Assembly (NCBI GenBank): GCA_030066855.1
Contig: JASJAU010000016.1
Span: 62,001 to 126,000 of the forward strand
Reading direction: 5' to 3'
Source of the DNA: Paracoccaceae bacterium
GTDB taxonomy: Bacteria > Pseudomonadota > Alphaproteobacteria > Rhodobacterales > Rhodobacteraceae
Length of the DNA stretch: 64,000 bases
The notes below the pieces were generated by a model. It did no database searches. It saw nothing but the letters and a program-made list of their open reading frames with translations, and was not told where the DNA came from. Shown here one piece after another: positions 8,618-19,550 of this stretch. Made by a program: the position numbers and the translations under genes. Each line of letters starts with the position of its first letter. Position 1 is the first letter of the stretch.

Positions 8618-10024
8618 TCAACTGGCAAGCGCGGAGTCCGGTCGCGCGCGCCGGCGCGGCCAGCTGAGGGCGAAGCCACCGCCGCCCCAGGTCTCGTTCC
8701 GAGTCAGGAACATGGTCAGCGCGAGTGCCGCGAAGGCGAGCGTGGACCCGGCCAGCAGCGCGTAGTCAGTGCTCTGCAGAATGAGGTAGAGGACCCCGTA
8801 GACCGACGCCAATACGCCCGCCAGCACCCAGGACCGCGCGCCCATGCCGAGCGCGAGCCGCGAATAGGCCGTGATCAGGCCGATGGTCGCCGAGGCGGCC
8901 AGGAGGTAGGCGGCTCCGAATCCGATCTGCTCGGCATAGGCAACCATGAGGAGCGTGAAGATCGCCTGCGCGAGGCCGATCATCAGATACTGGACCCCAT
9001 GTGCGGGGCGGGCGTGCGCCCGGTCCATCAGGAAGATCGTCAGGAAGGTCAGCGAAACGAAGAGCACGCCGTAACGCGCCGATCGCCAGGCCTTCTGGTA
9101 GAAGTCGTTCGGCGTCAGATAGCGGGCGCCCATCGTCGCGCCGAGCCGGGCGCTCTGGTCGTGAAGCTCGCGCGAGACCTGGGGAAGCGACCGCGCCAGA
9201 TGGGGGATGGTCCAGTTCGCGGTGAAGCCCGCGTCGGTGACCTCCGAGCCGTCGGGAAGGAAGTCGCCAAAGAAGCTCGGATGCGGCCAGTCGCTCTTCA
9301 TCGCCAGGCGCGTTGTGCGTCCGGTCGCCGCCATGCGAAACGCCTCAGCCCCATTCAGGTTGAGCGAGAGGCGGAAACCGGGCGCTTCCCGCACATCGCC
9401 GACGACAGCCATGATCCCCGTGCCAGTCTTTCCTTCGGAGATCGGGTCGAGCTGGAAGGCGGCGTCGCCGGCCTCTAGCAGCGCCTCGCCGCGAAGCGCG
9501 CGGTTCTCGGACAGGAAGACCCGGATCTGGGCCGCATCCCAGTTCAGCGCCTCGTCGCCAGTGAGCTCCCTCTCCGCCGCGTCGGTCGGGAAACCGAAGT
9601 CCGCCTCGATGGCGGCTGTGAAGACCGGCACCTCGAATATCCCGCGCCGCCGGATCTGGCTCTCGTTCGAAACGGACACGTCGAGCGACTCCGCAAACAG
9701 AAACACCGGAGGGCGATCTTCCGCGACCGTCTCCTCCAAATGCTCATAGATCAGCCGGCCCCGGTCATCCCGCATCGATTGGCCGGTCGCGGGGTCGATC
9801 GCCAGACGGCGCTCGCGCTTGGTGACCTCCTCGGTCACCGGAATGACGAGAACCGGACCGGAAAGAACCTGCGCGCCGCCCCATTCGCGGCTGATGGCGG
9901 CGCGGGTGGTATCGCTGTAAGCGGCGCGCTCGCGCACGACTTCAGTGACGAGATTGAGCGGAAAGAGCATGACGAGGGTCAGGAAGGCGACGAGAAGGAA
10001 ACGTAGTCCGGCGGATTGAGACAT
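8618..10024 (-). CDS. creD: Inner membrane protein CreD
   Basis: This 468-residue CreD (CreD/YbjC-type, cell envelope integrity) protein has one N-terminal transmembrane segment. It is followed by LNLVTEVVRERAAYSDTTRAAI and the GPVLVIPVTEE block typical of the family, then a large periplasmic domain. About five hydrophobic segments follow from residue 320 onward. In enterobacteria creD belongs to the CreBC regulon, but here no creB/creC is adjacent. It lies between sdhB and the small membrane gene, reading away from sdhB. Its role in the envelope is known only in outline from the family. Confidence 0.88.
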   Translation of the reverse strand: MSQSAGLRFLLVAFLTLVMLFPLNLVTEVVRERAAYSDTTRAAISREWGGAQVLSGPVLVIPVTEEVTKRERRLAIDPATGQSMRDDRGRLIYEHLEETVAEDRPPVFLFAESLDVSVSNESQIRRRGIFEVPVFTAAIEADFGFPTDAAERELTGDEALNWDAAQIRVFLSENRALRGEALLEAGDAAFQLDPISEGKTGTGIMAVVGDVREAPGFRLSLNLNGAEAFRMAATGRTTRLAMKSDWPHPSFFGDFLPDGSEVTDAGFTANWTIPHLARSLPQVSRELHDQSARLGATMGARYLTPNDFYQKAWRSARYGVLFVSLTFLTIFLMDRAHARPAHGVQYLMIGLAQAIFTLLMVAYAEQIGFGAAYLLAASATIGLITAYSRLALGMGARSWVLAGVLASVYGVLYLILQSTDYALLAGSTLAFAALALTMFLTRNETWGGGGFALSWPRRRARPDSALAS

Positions 10025-10129
10025 GGGCGGGGACCTTTCAGGTTTGGGCGTTCCCGCCCGTCCTCGGCCCCGCGTCTGAAGCGCGGCCCCGCCCTTTCGT
10101 TCAGGACATGTGCAGACCGGGTCGTCTGG

Positions 10130-10909
10130 TCAGACGATCCGCTCCACCATCATCTTCTTGATCTCGGCAATCGCTTTGGCCGGGTTCAGCCCTTTGGGGC
10201 AGGTCTTGGCGCAGTTCATGATCGTGTGGCAGCGATAGAGCTTGAACGGATCCTCGAGATCGTCCAACCGCTCACCCGTCGCCTCATCACGCGAGTCGAT
10301 AATCCAGCGATAAGCGTGCAGCAGCGCGGCCGGCCCGAGATAGCGGTCCCCGTTCCACCAATATGATGGACACGAGGTCGAGCAGGAGGCGCACATCACG
10401 CATTCATAAAGCCCGTCCAGCTTCTTCCGATCCTCGATCGACTGCTTCCATTCCTTTTCGGGTCGGTTCGTCTTGGTTTCGAGCCACGGCATGATCGACG
10501 CATGCTGCGCGTAGAAGTGGGTCAGGTCCGGGATAAGGTCTTTGATCACCGGCATGTGGGGCAGCGGGTAGATCTTCACGTCGCCCTTGATCTCATCCAT
10601 GCCGTAAATGCAGGCGAGTGTATTGATCCCATCGATGTTCATCGCGCACGACCCGCAAATTCCCTCGCGGCAGGACCGTCGGAAGGTCAGGGTAGGATCG
10701 ATCTCGTTCTTGATCTTGATGAGCGCGTCCAGAACCATCGGACCGCAGGTGTCCATGTCGACGAAATAGGTGTCGACGCTCGGGTTCTGGCCGTCATCGG
10801 GGTTCCAGCGGTAGATCTGGAACTTGCGCACATTCGTCGCGCCCTCGGGCTTGGGCCATGTCTTGCCCGTGCGGATCGTGGAGTTCTTGGGAAGCGTAAG
10901 CTGAACCAA
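10130..10909 (-). CDS. sdhB: Succinate dehydrogenase iron-sulfur subunit
   Basis: This is the electron-transfer subunit of respiratory complex II. Its 259 residues carry the [2Fe-2S] ligands in CREGICGSC (Cys 80, 85, 88) plus Cys 100. The [4Fe-4S] and [3Fe-4S] ligands lie in [12 protein letters not shown] and in the [17 protein letters not shown] segment. It is the last gene of the sdhC-D-A-x-x-x-B operon. It is separated from sdhA by three small genes, which is unlike the tight sdhAB order of enterobacteria. No convincing intrinsic terminator was seen after it. Confidence 0.97.
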   Translation of the reverse strand: MVQLTLPKNSTIRTGKTWPKPEGATNVRKFQIYRWNPDDGQNPSVDTYFVDMDTCGPMVLDALIKIKNEIDPTLTFRRSCREGICGSCAMNIDGINTLACIYGMDEIKGDVKIYPLPHMPVIKDLIPDLTHFYAQHASIMPWLETKTNRPEKEWKQSIEDRKKLDGLYECVMCASCSTSCPSYWWNGDRYLGPAALLHAYRWIIDSRDEATGERLDDLEDPFKLYRCHTIMNCAKTCPKGLNPAKAIAEIKKMMVERIV

Positions 10910-10924
10910 CGTCGCTCTCCTTGG

Positions 10925-11236
10925 TTAAAATCCCGCCAGAAGAGCCGGAAGCCCTTCGGTGGCGATACATTCGATGGTGGCGGGGCGGCGGGTGATCGCC
11001 GACATGACCTCGATGGTAGAAGCAGTGGGCCCAGTGACGGCGTCGGCCGCCAGGATCAGGATCTCGTCCCGGCTCGCGTTCTCGATGATGCAGTCGATCG
11101 CAGGCTCCAGCGGGATGCCCGGAAACTGCTCGGCCAAAACCGGACGGACGGCCTGCTTGGCCGCGTCCTGCGCGATCTGATCCTGCTGGGCCGGGGTGCA
11201 GGCGGCAAGGAGGAGAACAAGCGCAAGCCGCCTCAT
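10925..11236 (-). CDS. Small lipoprotein inside the sdh operon
   Basis: This 103-residue protein has a short signal sequence ending in a lipobox (LLLAAC, Cys near residue 13), so a lipidated envelope protein is predicted. The mature part is Ala/Gln-rich, then has a Cys-containing IDCIIENASRDEILILAADAV segment. Its start overlaps the end of the DUF3052 gene by 4 nt, and it ends 15 nt before sdhB, so it is translated within the sdh transcript. I do not recognise a functional family. The position between complex II subunit genes suggests, but does not prove, a link with the respiratory membrane. Confidence 0.8.
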   Translation of the reverse strand: MRRLALVLLLAACTPAQQDQIAQDAAKQAVRPVLAEQFPGIPLEPAIDCIIENASRDEILILAADAVTGPTASTIEVMSAITRRPATIECIATEGLPALLAGF

Positions 11237-11667
11237 GGCCGATGCTCCTTGCGGATCACCAGCTTCAGACCCGACCAGACCGCATCGATCGCGCAGACCT
11301 TCACGTCTACGAGCACGTCTTCAAGCGCGCGACGGCGGATCACATCCTCAGTGACGTCGGTCCGCACTTTCGAAGCTTTCTTCGGCCAGCTCATCCAGAT
11401 CATGCCGTCGGGCCTGATACGCTCACGCAGCGCCGAAGCGGCTTCATCCACTTCACCCGCCGACTTCGTGAACAGATGCACGTAGTCGAGATCCGCGCCC
11501 TCTAGGTTCTGCCACTGGGCCTTGACTTCCGCGCTCGCGAACGCGCGGGCCGATTTGAGCCAGTCCAACTCGGATGGGAGAGCCGCGAAAGCCACCGCTT
11601 GCCCGTCCTTAAGGCCAAGCTTCTTGGGCAGCGGCGTCCCCGAATATCCTGACACAGCTTCCGTCAT
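11233..11667 (-). CDS. DUF3052 domain protein
   Basis: This 144-residue cytosolic protein matches the DUF3052 pattern: GYSGTPLPKKLGLK at the N-terminus, a central LDYVHLF strand, then RPDGMIWMSWPKK and VKVCAIDAVWSGLKLVIRK at the end. The biochemical role of the family is not known to me. It overlaps both neighbours by 4 nt (ATGA), so translation is probably coupled with the flanking small lipoproteins inside the sdh operon. Confidence 0.82.
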   Translation of the reverse strand: MTEAVSGYSGTPLPKKLGLKDGQAVAFAALPSELDWLKSARAFASAEVKAQWQNLEGADLDYVHLFTKSAGEVDEAASALRERIRPDGMIWMSWPKKASKVRTDVTEDVIRRRALEDVLVDVKVCAIDAVWSGLKLVIRKEHRP

Positions 11668-11945
11668 TCCAACACGAGCGGCCGTATAGGGCCCTGCCCG
11701 GACTTCTGACGGACGCAGTTCTCGTAAACCAGGTAGGGATCACGGCCCTGAATGAAATCCGACGTGATCGCGACCTCAATGCCGCCCACGATCCCACGCT
11801 CGGAATTGATCCCGATCGACGCCTCGCCGGTCGGGCCGGTCGCCGCGCGGGCCCGATCCTCGCAGATGTCCGCCGCCCGCTCCGGCGAAATCGGCCCGCA
11901 TGACGCGAGGGCTAGAAAACCGGACAGGAGCGCCGCGGACCGCAT
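11664..11945 (-). CDS. Small lipoprotein following sdhA
   Basis: This 93-residue protein has a signal sequence and a lipobox (LALASC, Cys about residue 16). The mature part contains two further Cys residues (ICEDRARAA and YENCVRQK) that could form a disulfide. Its ATG overlaps the sdhA stop by 1 nt (TGATG), so it is translationally coupled to sdhA. No family is recognised. With its neighbours it makes the three-gene insert between sdhA and sdhB. Confidence 0.8.
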   Translation of the reverse strand: MRSAALLSGFLALASCGPISPERAADICEDRARAATGPTGEASIGINSERGIVGGIEVAITSDFIQGRDPYLVYENCVRQKSGQGPIRPLVLE

Positions 11946-13747
11946 CAGTAAACCCGCGCCTTCGGAGCGATCTTCTTTAAGTCGATGCCGCCTTCGTTAT
12001 GACCCATGAGCGGGTTCAGGTGCACGGGGCGATAGGTGAGATCGACCTTGCCGTTCATCCAGGCCAGGCTGTGCTGGCGCCAGTTCTCGTCGTCGCGATC
12101 CGGATAATCCTCGTGCGCGTGGGCGCCACGGCTCTCCTTCCGCGCCTCGGCGCTCACAACGGTGGCCAGCGCGTTCGGCAGGAGATTGGTCAGCTCAAGC
12201 GTCTCCATCAGGTCGGAGTTCCAGATCATCGACCGGTCGGTGACACTGACGTCGTCGATCTTGCCCGCGACCGCGTACATCTTCTCGACACCCTCCGCGA
12301 GCGTTTTGTCGGTGCGGAAGACGGCAGCATCCTGCTGCATCGTCTTCTGCATCTCGAGACGCAGTTCTGCGGTCGAGGTTTCGCCCTTCGCGTGACGCAG
12401 GTTGTCGAACCGGTCGAGCGCCTTGTCGACGCTTGCCTTGTTCAGCGTGGGGTTCGGCGCCTCGGCATCCACGACCTCGCCCGCCTTGATCGCCGCCGCG
12501 CGTCCGAAAACCACGAGGTCGATCAGGCTGTTCGAGCCGAGTCGGTTGGCGCCGTGCACGCTGGCGCAGCCGGCCTCCCCCACCGCCATCAGGCCGGGCG
12601 CGATCCGGTCGGGATCGCCTTCGGTCGGGTTGAGAACCTCGCCCCAGTAGTTCGTCGGAATGCCGCCCATGTTGTAGTGAACCGTCGGCAGCACCGGGAT
12701 CGGCTCCTTGGTCACATCGACGCCAGCGAAGATGCGCGCGGACTCCGAGATGCCCGGCAAGCGCTCAGCCAGCGTCTCGGGTGGCAGGTGGTTCAGGTGG
12801 AGATGGATGTGATCGCCCTCCGCGCCCACTCCGCGTCCGTCCCGGATCTCCATCGTCATGCAGCGGCTGACCACGTCGCGGCTCGCCAGGTCCTTGTAGG
12901 TCGGCGCGTAGCGCTCCATGAACCGCTCGCCTTCGGAGTTGGTGAGGTAGCCGCCCTCGCCCCGCGCGCCTTCGGTGATCAGACACCCCGCGCCGTAGAT
13001 GCCGGTCGGGTGGAACTGGACAAATTCCATGTCCTGGAGCGGCAAACCCTGGCGCGCGACCATGCCGCCGCCGTCGCCGGTGCAGGTATGTGCCGAAGTG
13101 GCCGAGAAATATGCGCGGCCGTATCCGCCGGTCGCCAGTACCGTCATCTTGGCGTTGAAGACATGGATCGAGCCGTCTTCGAGGTTCCAGGCGACGACAC
13201 CCTGACAGGACCCGTCCTCGGACATGATCAGGTCGGTGGCGAAGTACTCAATATAGAACTCCGCGTTGTTCTTCAGGCTCTGCCCGTAGAGCGTATGCAG
13301 AATGGCGTGGCCGGTCCGGTCCGCCGCCGCGCAGGTCCGCTGCACCGGAGGGCCCTCGCCGAACTCGGTCGTATGGCCGCCGAAGGGGCGCTGATAGATC
13401 TTGCCCTCTTCGGTGCGGCTGAAGGGCACGCCGTAGTGCTCCAGTTCGTAGACCGCTTTCGGCGCCTCACGGGCGAGGTACTCCATCGCGTCGGTGTCGC
13501 CCAGCCAGTCGGAGCCCTTGACGGTGTCGTACATGTGCCACTGCCAATGGTCCGGCCCCATGTTGCCGAGCGACGCGGCGATGCCGCCCTGCGCCGCCAC
13601 GGTGTGCGACCGCGTCGGGAAGACCTTGGTGATGCAGGCGGTGCGGAGCCCTTGCTCGGCCATGCCCAGCGTCGCGCGAAGCCCGGAGCCCCCGGCCCCG
13701 ACGACCACAACGTCGTATTCGTGCGTCTCGTAATCGTAAGCTGCCAT
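11945..13747 (-). CDS. sdhA: Succinate dehydrogenase flavoprotein subunit
   Basis: This is the catalytic FAD-containing subunit of complex II, which oxidises succinate to fumarate. It has 600 residues. The dinucleotide-binding motif is GAGGSGLRA near residue 17. The covalent flavin attachment His lies in [11 protein letters not shown] near residue 47. Substrate-site segments are [10 protein letters not shown] and [18 protein letters not shown]. It follows sdhD by 9 nt and is coupled to the next lipoprotein gene. Confidence 0.97.
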   Translation of the reverse strand: MAAYDYETHEYDVVVVGAGGSGLRATLGMAEQGLRTACITKVFPTRSHTVAAQGGIAASLGNMGPDHWQWHMYDTVKGSDWLGDTDAMEYLAREAPKAVYELEHYGVPFSRTEEGKIYQRPFGGHTTEFGEGPPVQRTCAAADRTGHAILHTLYGQSLKNNAEFYIEYFATDLIMSEDGSCQGVVAWNLEDGSIHVFNAKMTVLATGGYGRAYFSATSAHTCTGDGGGMVARQGLPLQDMEFVQFHPTGIYGAGCLITEGARGEGGYLTNSEGERFMERYAPTYKDLASRDVVSRCMTMEIRDGRGVGAEGDHIHLHLNHLPPETLAERLPGISESARIFAGVDVTKEPIPVLPTVHYNMGGIPTNYWGEVLNPTEGDPDRIAPGLMAVGEAGCASVHGANRLGSNSLIDLVVFGRAAAIKAGEVVDAEAPNPTLNKASVDKALDRFDNLRHAKGETSTAELRLEMQKTMQQDAAVFRTDKTLAEGVEKMYAVAGKIDDVSVTDRSMIWNSDLMETLELTNLLPNALATVVSAEARKESRGAHAHEDYPDRDDENWRQHSLAWMNGKVDLTYRPVHLNPLMGHNEGGIDLKKIAPKARVY

Positions 13748-13756
13748 GGGACCCTC

Positions 13757-14128
13757 TCAGAGCGCGATCTTGGCGATGGCGAACACGCCGGTGGCGGCGG
13801 CCGCATAGCAAAGGCAGATCATCAGAATAATGGCGATCTTCCGGGCGAGCCCGTGGACGTAATCCTCGATCAGCGCCTGCACGCCGTTTTTGAAATGCAT
13901 GAAACTGACGACGATCATCAGGACCGCGACGATTGCCGGGAACGGTCTGGCGAAATAAGCCGTCACTTCTTCATATGGCGCGCCCAGCATCGGCCCGAAA
14001 GTGAAGACGAAGAGCGGCGTCAGGATGAGAAGCGCCACAGATGATTTGGTCATCGACCAATGATGCTCGGTCCCCTCGCGGGCGGAGCCCATGCCGACGG
14101 CGCGTTTCAGATCAGTCATATATGCCAT
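13757..14128 (-). CDS. sdhD: Succinate dehydrogenase membrane anchor subunit
   Basis: This 123-residue hydrophobic protein has three predicted transmembrane helices and the FMHFKNGVQALIEDYVHG segment, with the His/Asp region typical of alphaproteobacterial SdhD. It binds heme b and quinone together with SdhC. The GAGGAG site 8 nt upstream supports the ATG at 14128. It lies 11 nt after sdhC. Confidence 0.92.
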   Translation of the reverse strand: MAYMTDLKRAVGMGSAREGTEHHWSMTKSSVALLILTPLFVFTFGPMLGAPYEEVTAYFARPFPAIVAVLMIVVSFMHFKNGVQALIEDYVHGLARKIAIILMICLCYAAAATGVFAIAKIAL

Positions 14129-14139
14129 TGCGCCGCTCC

Positions 14140-14523
14140 TCAGACCGCAACGATCGTGATCAGGGTCAGGACAAACGACCCAGCGATGACAGCGAGCCCC
14201 AGCTTCTCGGCCGTCTCCACCTCAAGCCCGCGCCCCGTGTCCCAATAGAGGTGCCGGAGCCCGGCAAGCCCGTGGTACCAGAGCGCCCAGACCGACAGCG
14301 TCATCACCAAATCGCCGAACCATGACGTGATCACGCCATCGGCGACGGCGAAGTATTCCGCCGATGTGGCGGCCGCCAGAAACCACCAGACGATCAAAAG
14401 CGCCGCGGCCAAAAGGGCGTTGCCCGTGATCCGCGTGAAGATCGATGTCATGGAGGTGAGTTGCGGTCGGTAGATCGTCAAATGAGGCGACAGGGGGCGG
14501 TTCCCCCGATTCACATCGGCCAT
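14140..14523 (-). CDS. sdhC: Succinate dehydrogenase cytochrome b556 subunit
   Basis: This is the first gene of the sdh operon. It encodes about 127 residues with the family opening RPLSPHLTIYRPQLTSMTSI, three transmembrane helices, and WYHGLAGLRHLYWDTG carrying the axial heme His. The ATG at 14521-14523 is preceded 9 nt upstream by GGAAGG. An ATG three codons earlier would put that site directly against the start. The operator-like palindrome at 14661-14674 lies about 140 nt upstream. Confidence 0.93.
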   Translation of the reverse strand: MADVNRGNRPLSPHLTIYRPQLTSMTSIFTRITGNALLAAALLIVWWFLAAATSAEYFAVADGVITSWFGDLVMTLSVWALWYHGLAGLRHLYWDTGRGLEVETAEKLGLAVIAGSFVLTLITIVAV

Positions 14524-14660
14524 CGCTGGCATCCTTCCGTTTCTTGTTGCCGCCCATGGTTAGCGGTTTTTCCGCCTGTGTCACGCCATCTTGGCGCGAC
14601 GATTTGCCCTTTACCGACCGCTCACATGGCATTTTGCGCTCCCGTGAACACGCACGCAAA

Positions 14661-14674
14661 TCACATGATCACAA
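14661..14674. promoter_or_regulatory. TGATCACA-type palindrome upstream of sdhC
   Basis: The plus strand reads TCACATGATCACAA immediately after the mch stop. It shares CATGATCACA with the TGTGATCACA sites before sucC (eight of ten positions). On the minus strand it reads TTGTGATCATGTGA, two overlapping TGTGA half-sites. I infer a common TCA-cycle regulator site. Confidence 0.45.
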
Positions 14675-14678
14675 GCGG

Positions 14679-15710
14679 CTACTTCGGAACCAAGACCCAG
14701 ACATCCAGGTCGAGCAGCACGCCGGACGCGTACTTGCCCTGATCGTCTTTCAAGAGGAACGAATCCGTGTCCGCCCGATGCGCGACCAGACGCAAGCGCA
14801 GAGCGCCGACGCCGGGACGGCTGGTCTCGGCCTTGTCCAGCACCTCCGACCAGGCGCCAATCGTATCCCCTGCGAAACAGGGGCCCGTGTGAGACCCTGC
14901 ATTCAGCGCCACGATCATCTGCGCGTTCGCGAGCCCGTTGAACGACAGCGCGCGGGCCATGCTGATGACGTGCCCGCCATAGATCAGCCGCTTCCCGTCC
15001 TCTCTGAACGTCGCATCGAAATGCACCTTGGCGGTGTTCTGCCAGAGCCGGGTGGCGAGCATGTGCTCGGCCTCTTCGATGGTCACCCGGTCGACATGGT
15101 CGATCCGCTCGCCGATCTCGTAGTCGCCCCAACGGTGCGGCTCCCCCGCAAGAGTGAAGTCATAGCCGTCAAAGGTCAGCGCCTCCGGAACGACAAGGCG
15201 ATCCGGCGCGACCGTCCTCTCAAGTTCGGGCACTTGCGTCTCCGGCGTGGCCGCCTCTGGGTCGCGCTTTCGCACCATCACCCATCGCACGTATTCGAGG
15301 ACCGGCGCGCCCTTTTCGTTGCTCCCAATCGTCCGAACCCAGACCACGCCGGTGCGACCGTTGGAATTCTCCTTGAGCCCGATCACCTCTGAGACCGATG
15401 TGATCGTCTCGCCCGGGAAGACCGGCCGCAGCCAGCGGCCCTCGGCATAGCCCAGATTGGCCACGGCATTCAGCGAGACGTCCGGAACCGTCTTCCCGAA
15501 GACCGTGTGGAACACCAGAAGATCATCCAGCGGCGCCGCGTCGAAACCGCAACGAGTTGCGAAGTCGTCAGAAGAATAGAGCGCGTGCCGGGCGGGATAG
15601 AGCCCGTGATAGAGCGCCCGCTCGCCCCCCGAGATTGTGCGCGGAATAGCGTGGCGGATGGTTTGACCAAGCCGGTAATCCTCGAAAAAGAACCCGGGGT
15701 TGGTCTTCAC
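14679..15710 (-). CDS. mch: Mesaconyl-CoA hydratase
   Basis: It hydrates mesaconyl-C1-CoA to (2R,3S)-beta-methylmalyl-CoA in the ethylmalonyl-CoA pathway. It is a double hot-dog MaoC-family protein of about 343 residues. Recognisable parts are FFEDYRLGQTIRHAIPRTI at the start, SGGERALYHGLYPARHALYSS, and a second hot-dog with YGGHVISMARALSFNGLAN. I place the start at GTG 15710 (VKTNPG), which restores the usual length. A longer frame to 15737 overlaps nnrU. It follows nnrU and mcl2 on the same strand, so the pathway genes mcl2-nnrU-mch form one unit reading toward sdh. Confidence 0.93.
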   Translation of the reverse strand: MKTNPGFFFEDYRLGQTIRHAIPRTISGGERALYHGLYPARHALYSSDDFATRCGFDAAPLDDLLVFHTVFGKTVPDVSLNAVANLGYAEGRWLRPVFPGETITSVSEVIGLKENSNGRTGVVWVRTIGSNEKGAPVLEYVRWVMVRKRDPEAATPETQVPELERTVAPDRLVVPEALTFDGYDFTLAGEPHRWGDYEIGERIDHVDRVTIEEAEHMLATRLWQNTAKVHFDATFREDGKRLIYGGHVISMARALSFNGLANAQMIVALNAGSHTGPCFAGDTIGAWSEVLDKAETSRPGVGALRLRLVAHRADTDSFLLKDDQGKYASGVLLDLDVWVLVPK

Positions 15711-15714
15711 GCCC

Positions 15715-16272
15715 TTAGCCAAAGGGATAGTACCCAAGCCATGTGTGCGCCCAGGAGATCAGGGCAAACAAGACCAGCGAAATGGCCAGAAGCCGCACGT
15801 CGCCCGCGACGCTCCCGCCTTCGCAAGGCGTGTAGTCCGGTTCCGCCCGGTTTATCAGCACCGTCTCGGCAAGCGCCCAGATCAGCAGCCAGCCGAATAG
15901 GATCAACGAGACCGTGTCGCCGTTCACCAGAATGTGCGAGACCGACCAAACCACGACGCCCGTCAGCATCGGGTGTCGCATCTTCGACCGGAAGCGGCTT
16001 TTCGAGCTTCCAAGCCCGAAAAGAGCGATCGCGAAGAGCATCAGCAGGTTGTTGATGCCCGTCAGCATCGGCGAGCGGCCCCAGAAGAACGAGGTCTCCG
16101 CGCCGCGATAACCGATCACCATCAGCACGACCGATAGCAACAGGACCAGCGCGATCACGCCTTTCGACCCGTCGCCCATCCGATCCTGCATCGACTGTCG
16201 AGCCGCTGGCGCGACACGTTTGAAGAAATGCGCCGCGGTCCAAAGGACGAGCCCCAAAATCATCCAAGTCAT
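15715..16272 (-). CDS. NnrU family membrane protein
   Basis: This 185-residue integral membrane protein has about five hydrophobic segments. It carries the NnrU-family signatures AAHFFKRVAPAAR near the N-terminus and MRHPMLTGVVVWSVSHILVNGD in the middle. NnrU was described near nitric oxide reduction genes, but the family is broader and includes a phospholipid/isoprenoid methyltransferase-like fold (MAPEG/ICMT-like). The start overlaps the end of mcl2 by 4 nt, and the gene ends just before mch. The context gives no sign of denitrification, so the actual role is unknown. Confidence 0.82.
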   Translation of the reverse strand: MTWMILGLVLWTAAHFFKRVAPAARQSMQDRMGDGSKGVIALVLLLSVVLMVIGYRGAETSFFWGRSPMLTGINNLLMLFAIALFGLGSSKSRFRSKMRHPMLTGVVVWSVSHILVNGDTVSLILFGWLLIWALAETVLINRAEPDYTPCEGGSVAGDVRLLAISLVLFALISWAHTWLGYYPFG

Positions 16273-17126
16273 GCCGCCTCCATCGCTTGAATGGCCTCCA
16301 CCTTAGCCAGAACCAAACGCGCGGTTTCAATATGCAGGTTCTCGACGATCCGGCCATCCACGACCGCCACGCCCTCGCCCCGCGCAACGGCCTCTTCGTA
16401 GGCCTCTATCTGCCGGCGCGCGAGGTCGACCTCCTCCGGGCTCGGCGCGAAGACGCGGTTGGCGGTCTCGATCTGGGCGGGGTGGATCAGGGTTTTACCA
16501 TCCATTCCAAAGGCGCGCCCTTGCGCGCATTCAACCTCGAGCCCGTCCTCGTCCTTGAACGCGTTATAGACACCATCGACTACGGCAACCCCGGCGGCCC
16601 GGGCGGCGAGAACGCAGGCCTGCAAAGCGGCTGTCATCGGGGCGCGATCCCCGCCCGTCTCGCAGCCGATCTCCTTGGCGAGATCGTTGGTGCCAAGTAC
16701 GAAGCCCTCGACACCGGGCGCGTCTGCGATTGGCAGCGCGTTCAACACGCCGCGCGAGGTTTCCATCATGCACCAGACCGGCAGGCCGGGCGCGAGCTCA
16801 GCCACAGCCGACACGTTGTCCGGCCCGTCCACCTTCGGCGCCAATATCGCGTCGCAGTCCATGTTGGCGGCGGCTTCGGCGTCATCCCGGCCCCATTCGG
16901 TATCCAGCCCGTTAATCCGAACCATGCGGTACCGCGTGCCGTAGCCGCCTTCGGCAAGCGCCGCTGCAAGCGTCTCCCGCGCCGCGACCTTCTCGGCCGG
17001 CGCCACCGCATCCTCGAGATCGAAAATGATCGCATCCACCGGCAGGGTCCGCGCCTTGTCCAGCGCCCGTGTTCGGGCGCCGGGAATGTAAAGGACCGAG
17101 CGGAAGAGGTGCGCCGGCTGTCCCAT
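16269..17126 (-). CDS. mcl2: (3S)-malyl-CoA thioesterase
   Basis: This CitE-superfamily TIM barrel has 285 residues. Motifs are RSVLYIPGARTRALDKA, IIFDLEDAVAPAEK (metal-binding acidic residues), MVRINGLDTEWGRDD, MMETSRGVLNA and GKTLIHPAQIE. The shorter length and sequence fit Mcl2, which hydrolyses (3S)-malyl-CoA to malate and CoA, better than Mcl1 (about 318 aa), which cleaves beta-methylmalyl-CoA. No Mcl1 is seen here. Neighbouring mch supports a role at the end of the ethylmalonyl-CoA pathway, feeding malate to the TCA cycle. A lyase activity cannot be excluded from sequence alone. A CTGC-N3-GCAG palindrome lies upstream. Confidence 0.85.
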   Translation of the reverse strand: MGQPAHLFRSVLYIPGARTRALDKARTLPVDAIIFDLEDAVAPAEKVAARETLAAALAEGGYGTRYRMVRINGLDTEWGRDDAEAAANMDCDAILAPKVDGPDNVSAVAELAPGLPVWCMMETSRGVLNALPIADAPGVEGFVLGTNDLAKEIGCETGGDRAPMTAALQACVLAARAAGVAVVDGVYNAFKDEDGLEVECAQGRAFGMDGKTLIHPAQIETANRVFAPSPEEVDLARRQIEAYEEAVARGEGVAVVDGRIVENLHIETARLVLAKVEAIQAMEAA

Positions 17127-17172
17127 GATTCTTCACCTGAGCAATATTGTTGCGCGGAACCTGCACTCTGAC

Positions 17173-17209
17173 GCAGCAATCCGCAAGGCTTTTTGCTGCA
17201 ACGCAGCAA
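17173..17209. promoter_or_regulatory. PhaR-like CTGC-N3-GCAG palindrome upstream of mcl2
   Basis: A perfect 17-bp inverted repeat TTGCTGC-AAC-GCAGCAA occupies 17193-17209. A third GCAGCAA half-site lies at 17173-17179, 30 bp away. The palindrome matches CTGC-N3-GCAG, the pattern reported for PhaR, the polyhydroxybutyrate-responsive repressor of Rhodobacter and Paracoccus. It lies about 67-83 bp upstream of the mcl2 ATG. Confidence 0.5.
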
Positions 17210-17358
17210 GTCAGGATTTTCATGCGCTTACAGGCTCAACCGGGCGACCGGGCGCTGCATTAACCAATTCTTCGCCGAAGCGGTCGAGGCTTTGCAGATC
17301 AGCGCGATCCCAACCGGGTCGCCGAAATCGAGGTCCGCCGGACCCGGAAAGGAACACG

Positions 17359-17654
17359 ATGAAACGCACGACCCTGACCGCAGCCCTGGCGATCCTCCTA
17401 CCCGCCGCCGCGAGCGCCCAGCAGACCTGCGCGCCGCGAGAGGCCGTCCTTGAACGGCTGTCCGAGCGCTTTGGCGAAAGCCGGCAGTCGATCGGGCTGG
17501 CCGCGCAGAACCGGATTGTTGAAGTCCATGCCTCTGAGGCGACCGGAACCTGGACAATAACGGTCACCATGCCCAACGGGATCACCTGCCTCGTCGCAGC
17601 CGGTCGGGCCTACGAGACCGTCGGCGAAGCCGCCCGCCCCAGCGGAATCCCCAG

Positions 17655-17658
<4 letters not shown>
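17359..17658 (+). CDS. Small secreted protein of unknown function
   Basis: This 99-residue protein starts at ATG 17359 with AAAGGA upstream. It has a Sec signal peptide (KRTTLTAALAILLPAAASA, cleavage predicted after about residue 20) and a mature part with two Cys residues (QTCAPRE and GITCLVAAG) that may form a disulfide. The region VLERLSERFGESRQSIGLA and the ATGTWTITVTMPNG strand resemble small periplasmic proteins common in Rhodobacteraceae; no function is known to me. It ends tail-to-tail with the TauE gene, overlapping 4 nt. Confidence 0.75.
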
Positions 17659-19519
<1,861 letters not shown>

Positions 19520-19550
19520 ACCGCTACGAAAAATGCCAGCTCTCATTTCG

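Noticed and set aside
10025..10129. GC-rich repeats between creD and sdhB as an intrinsic terminator
   Set aside because: Short CCGCG and GGGCG stems exist, but none is followed by a T-run on the minus strand.
11999..14044. 681-codon open frame on the plus strand across sdhA and sdhD
   Set aside because: It is antisense to sdhA/sdhD, whose motifs are unambiguous; the predicted product is Arg/Val/His-rich and resembles no family.
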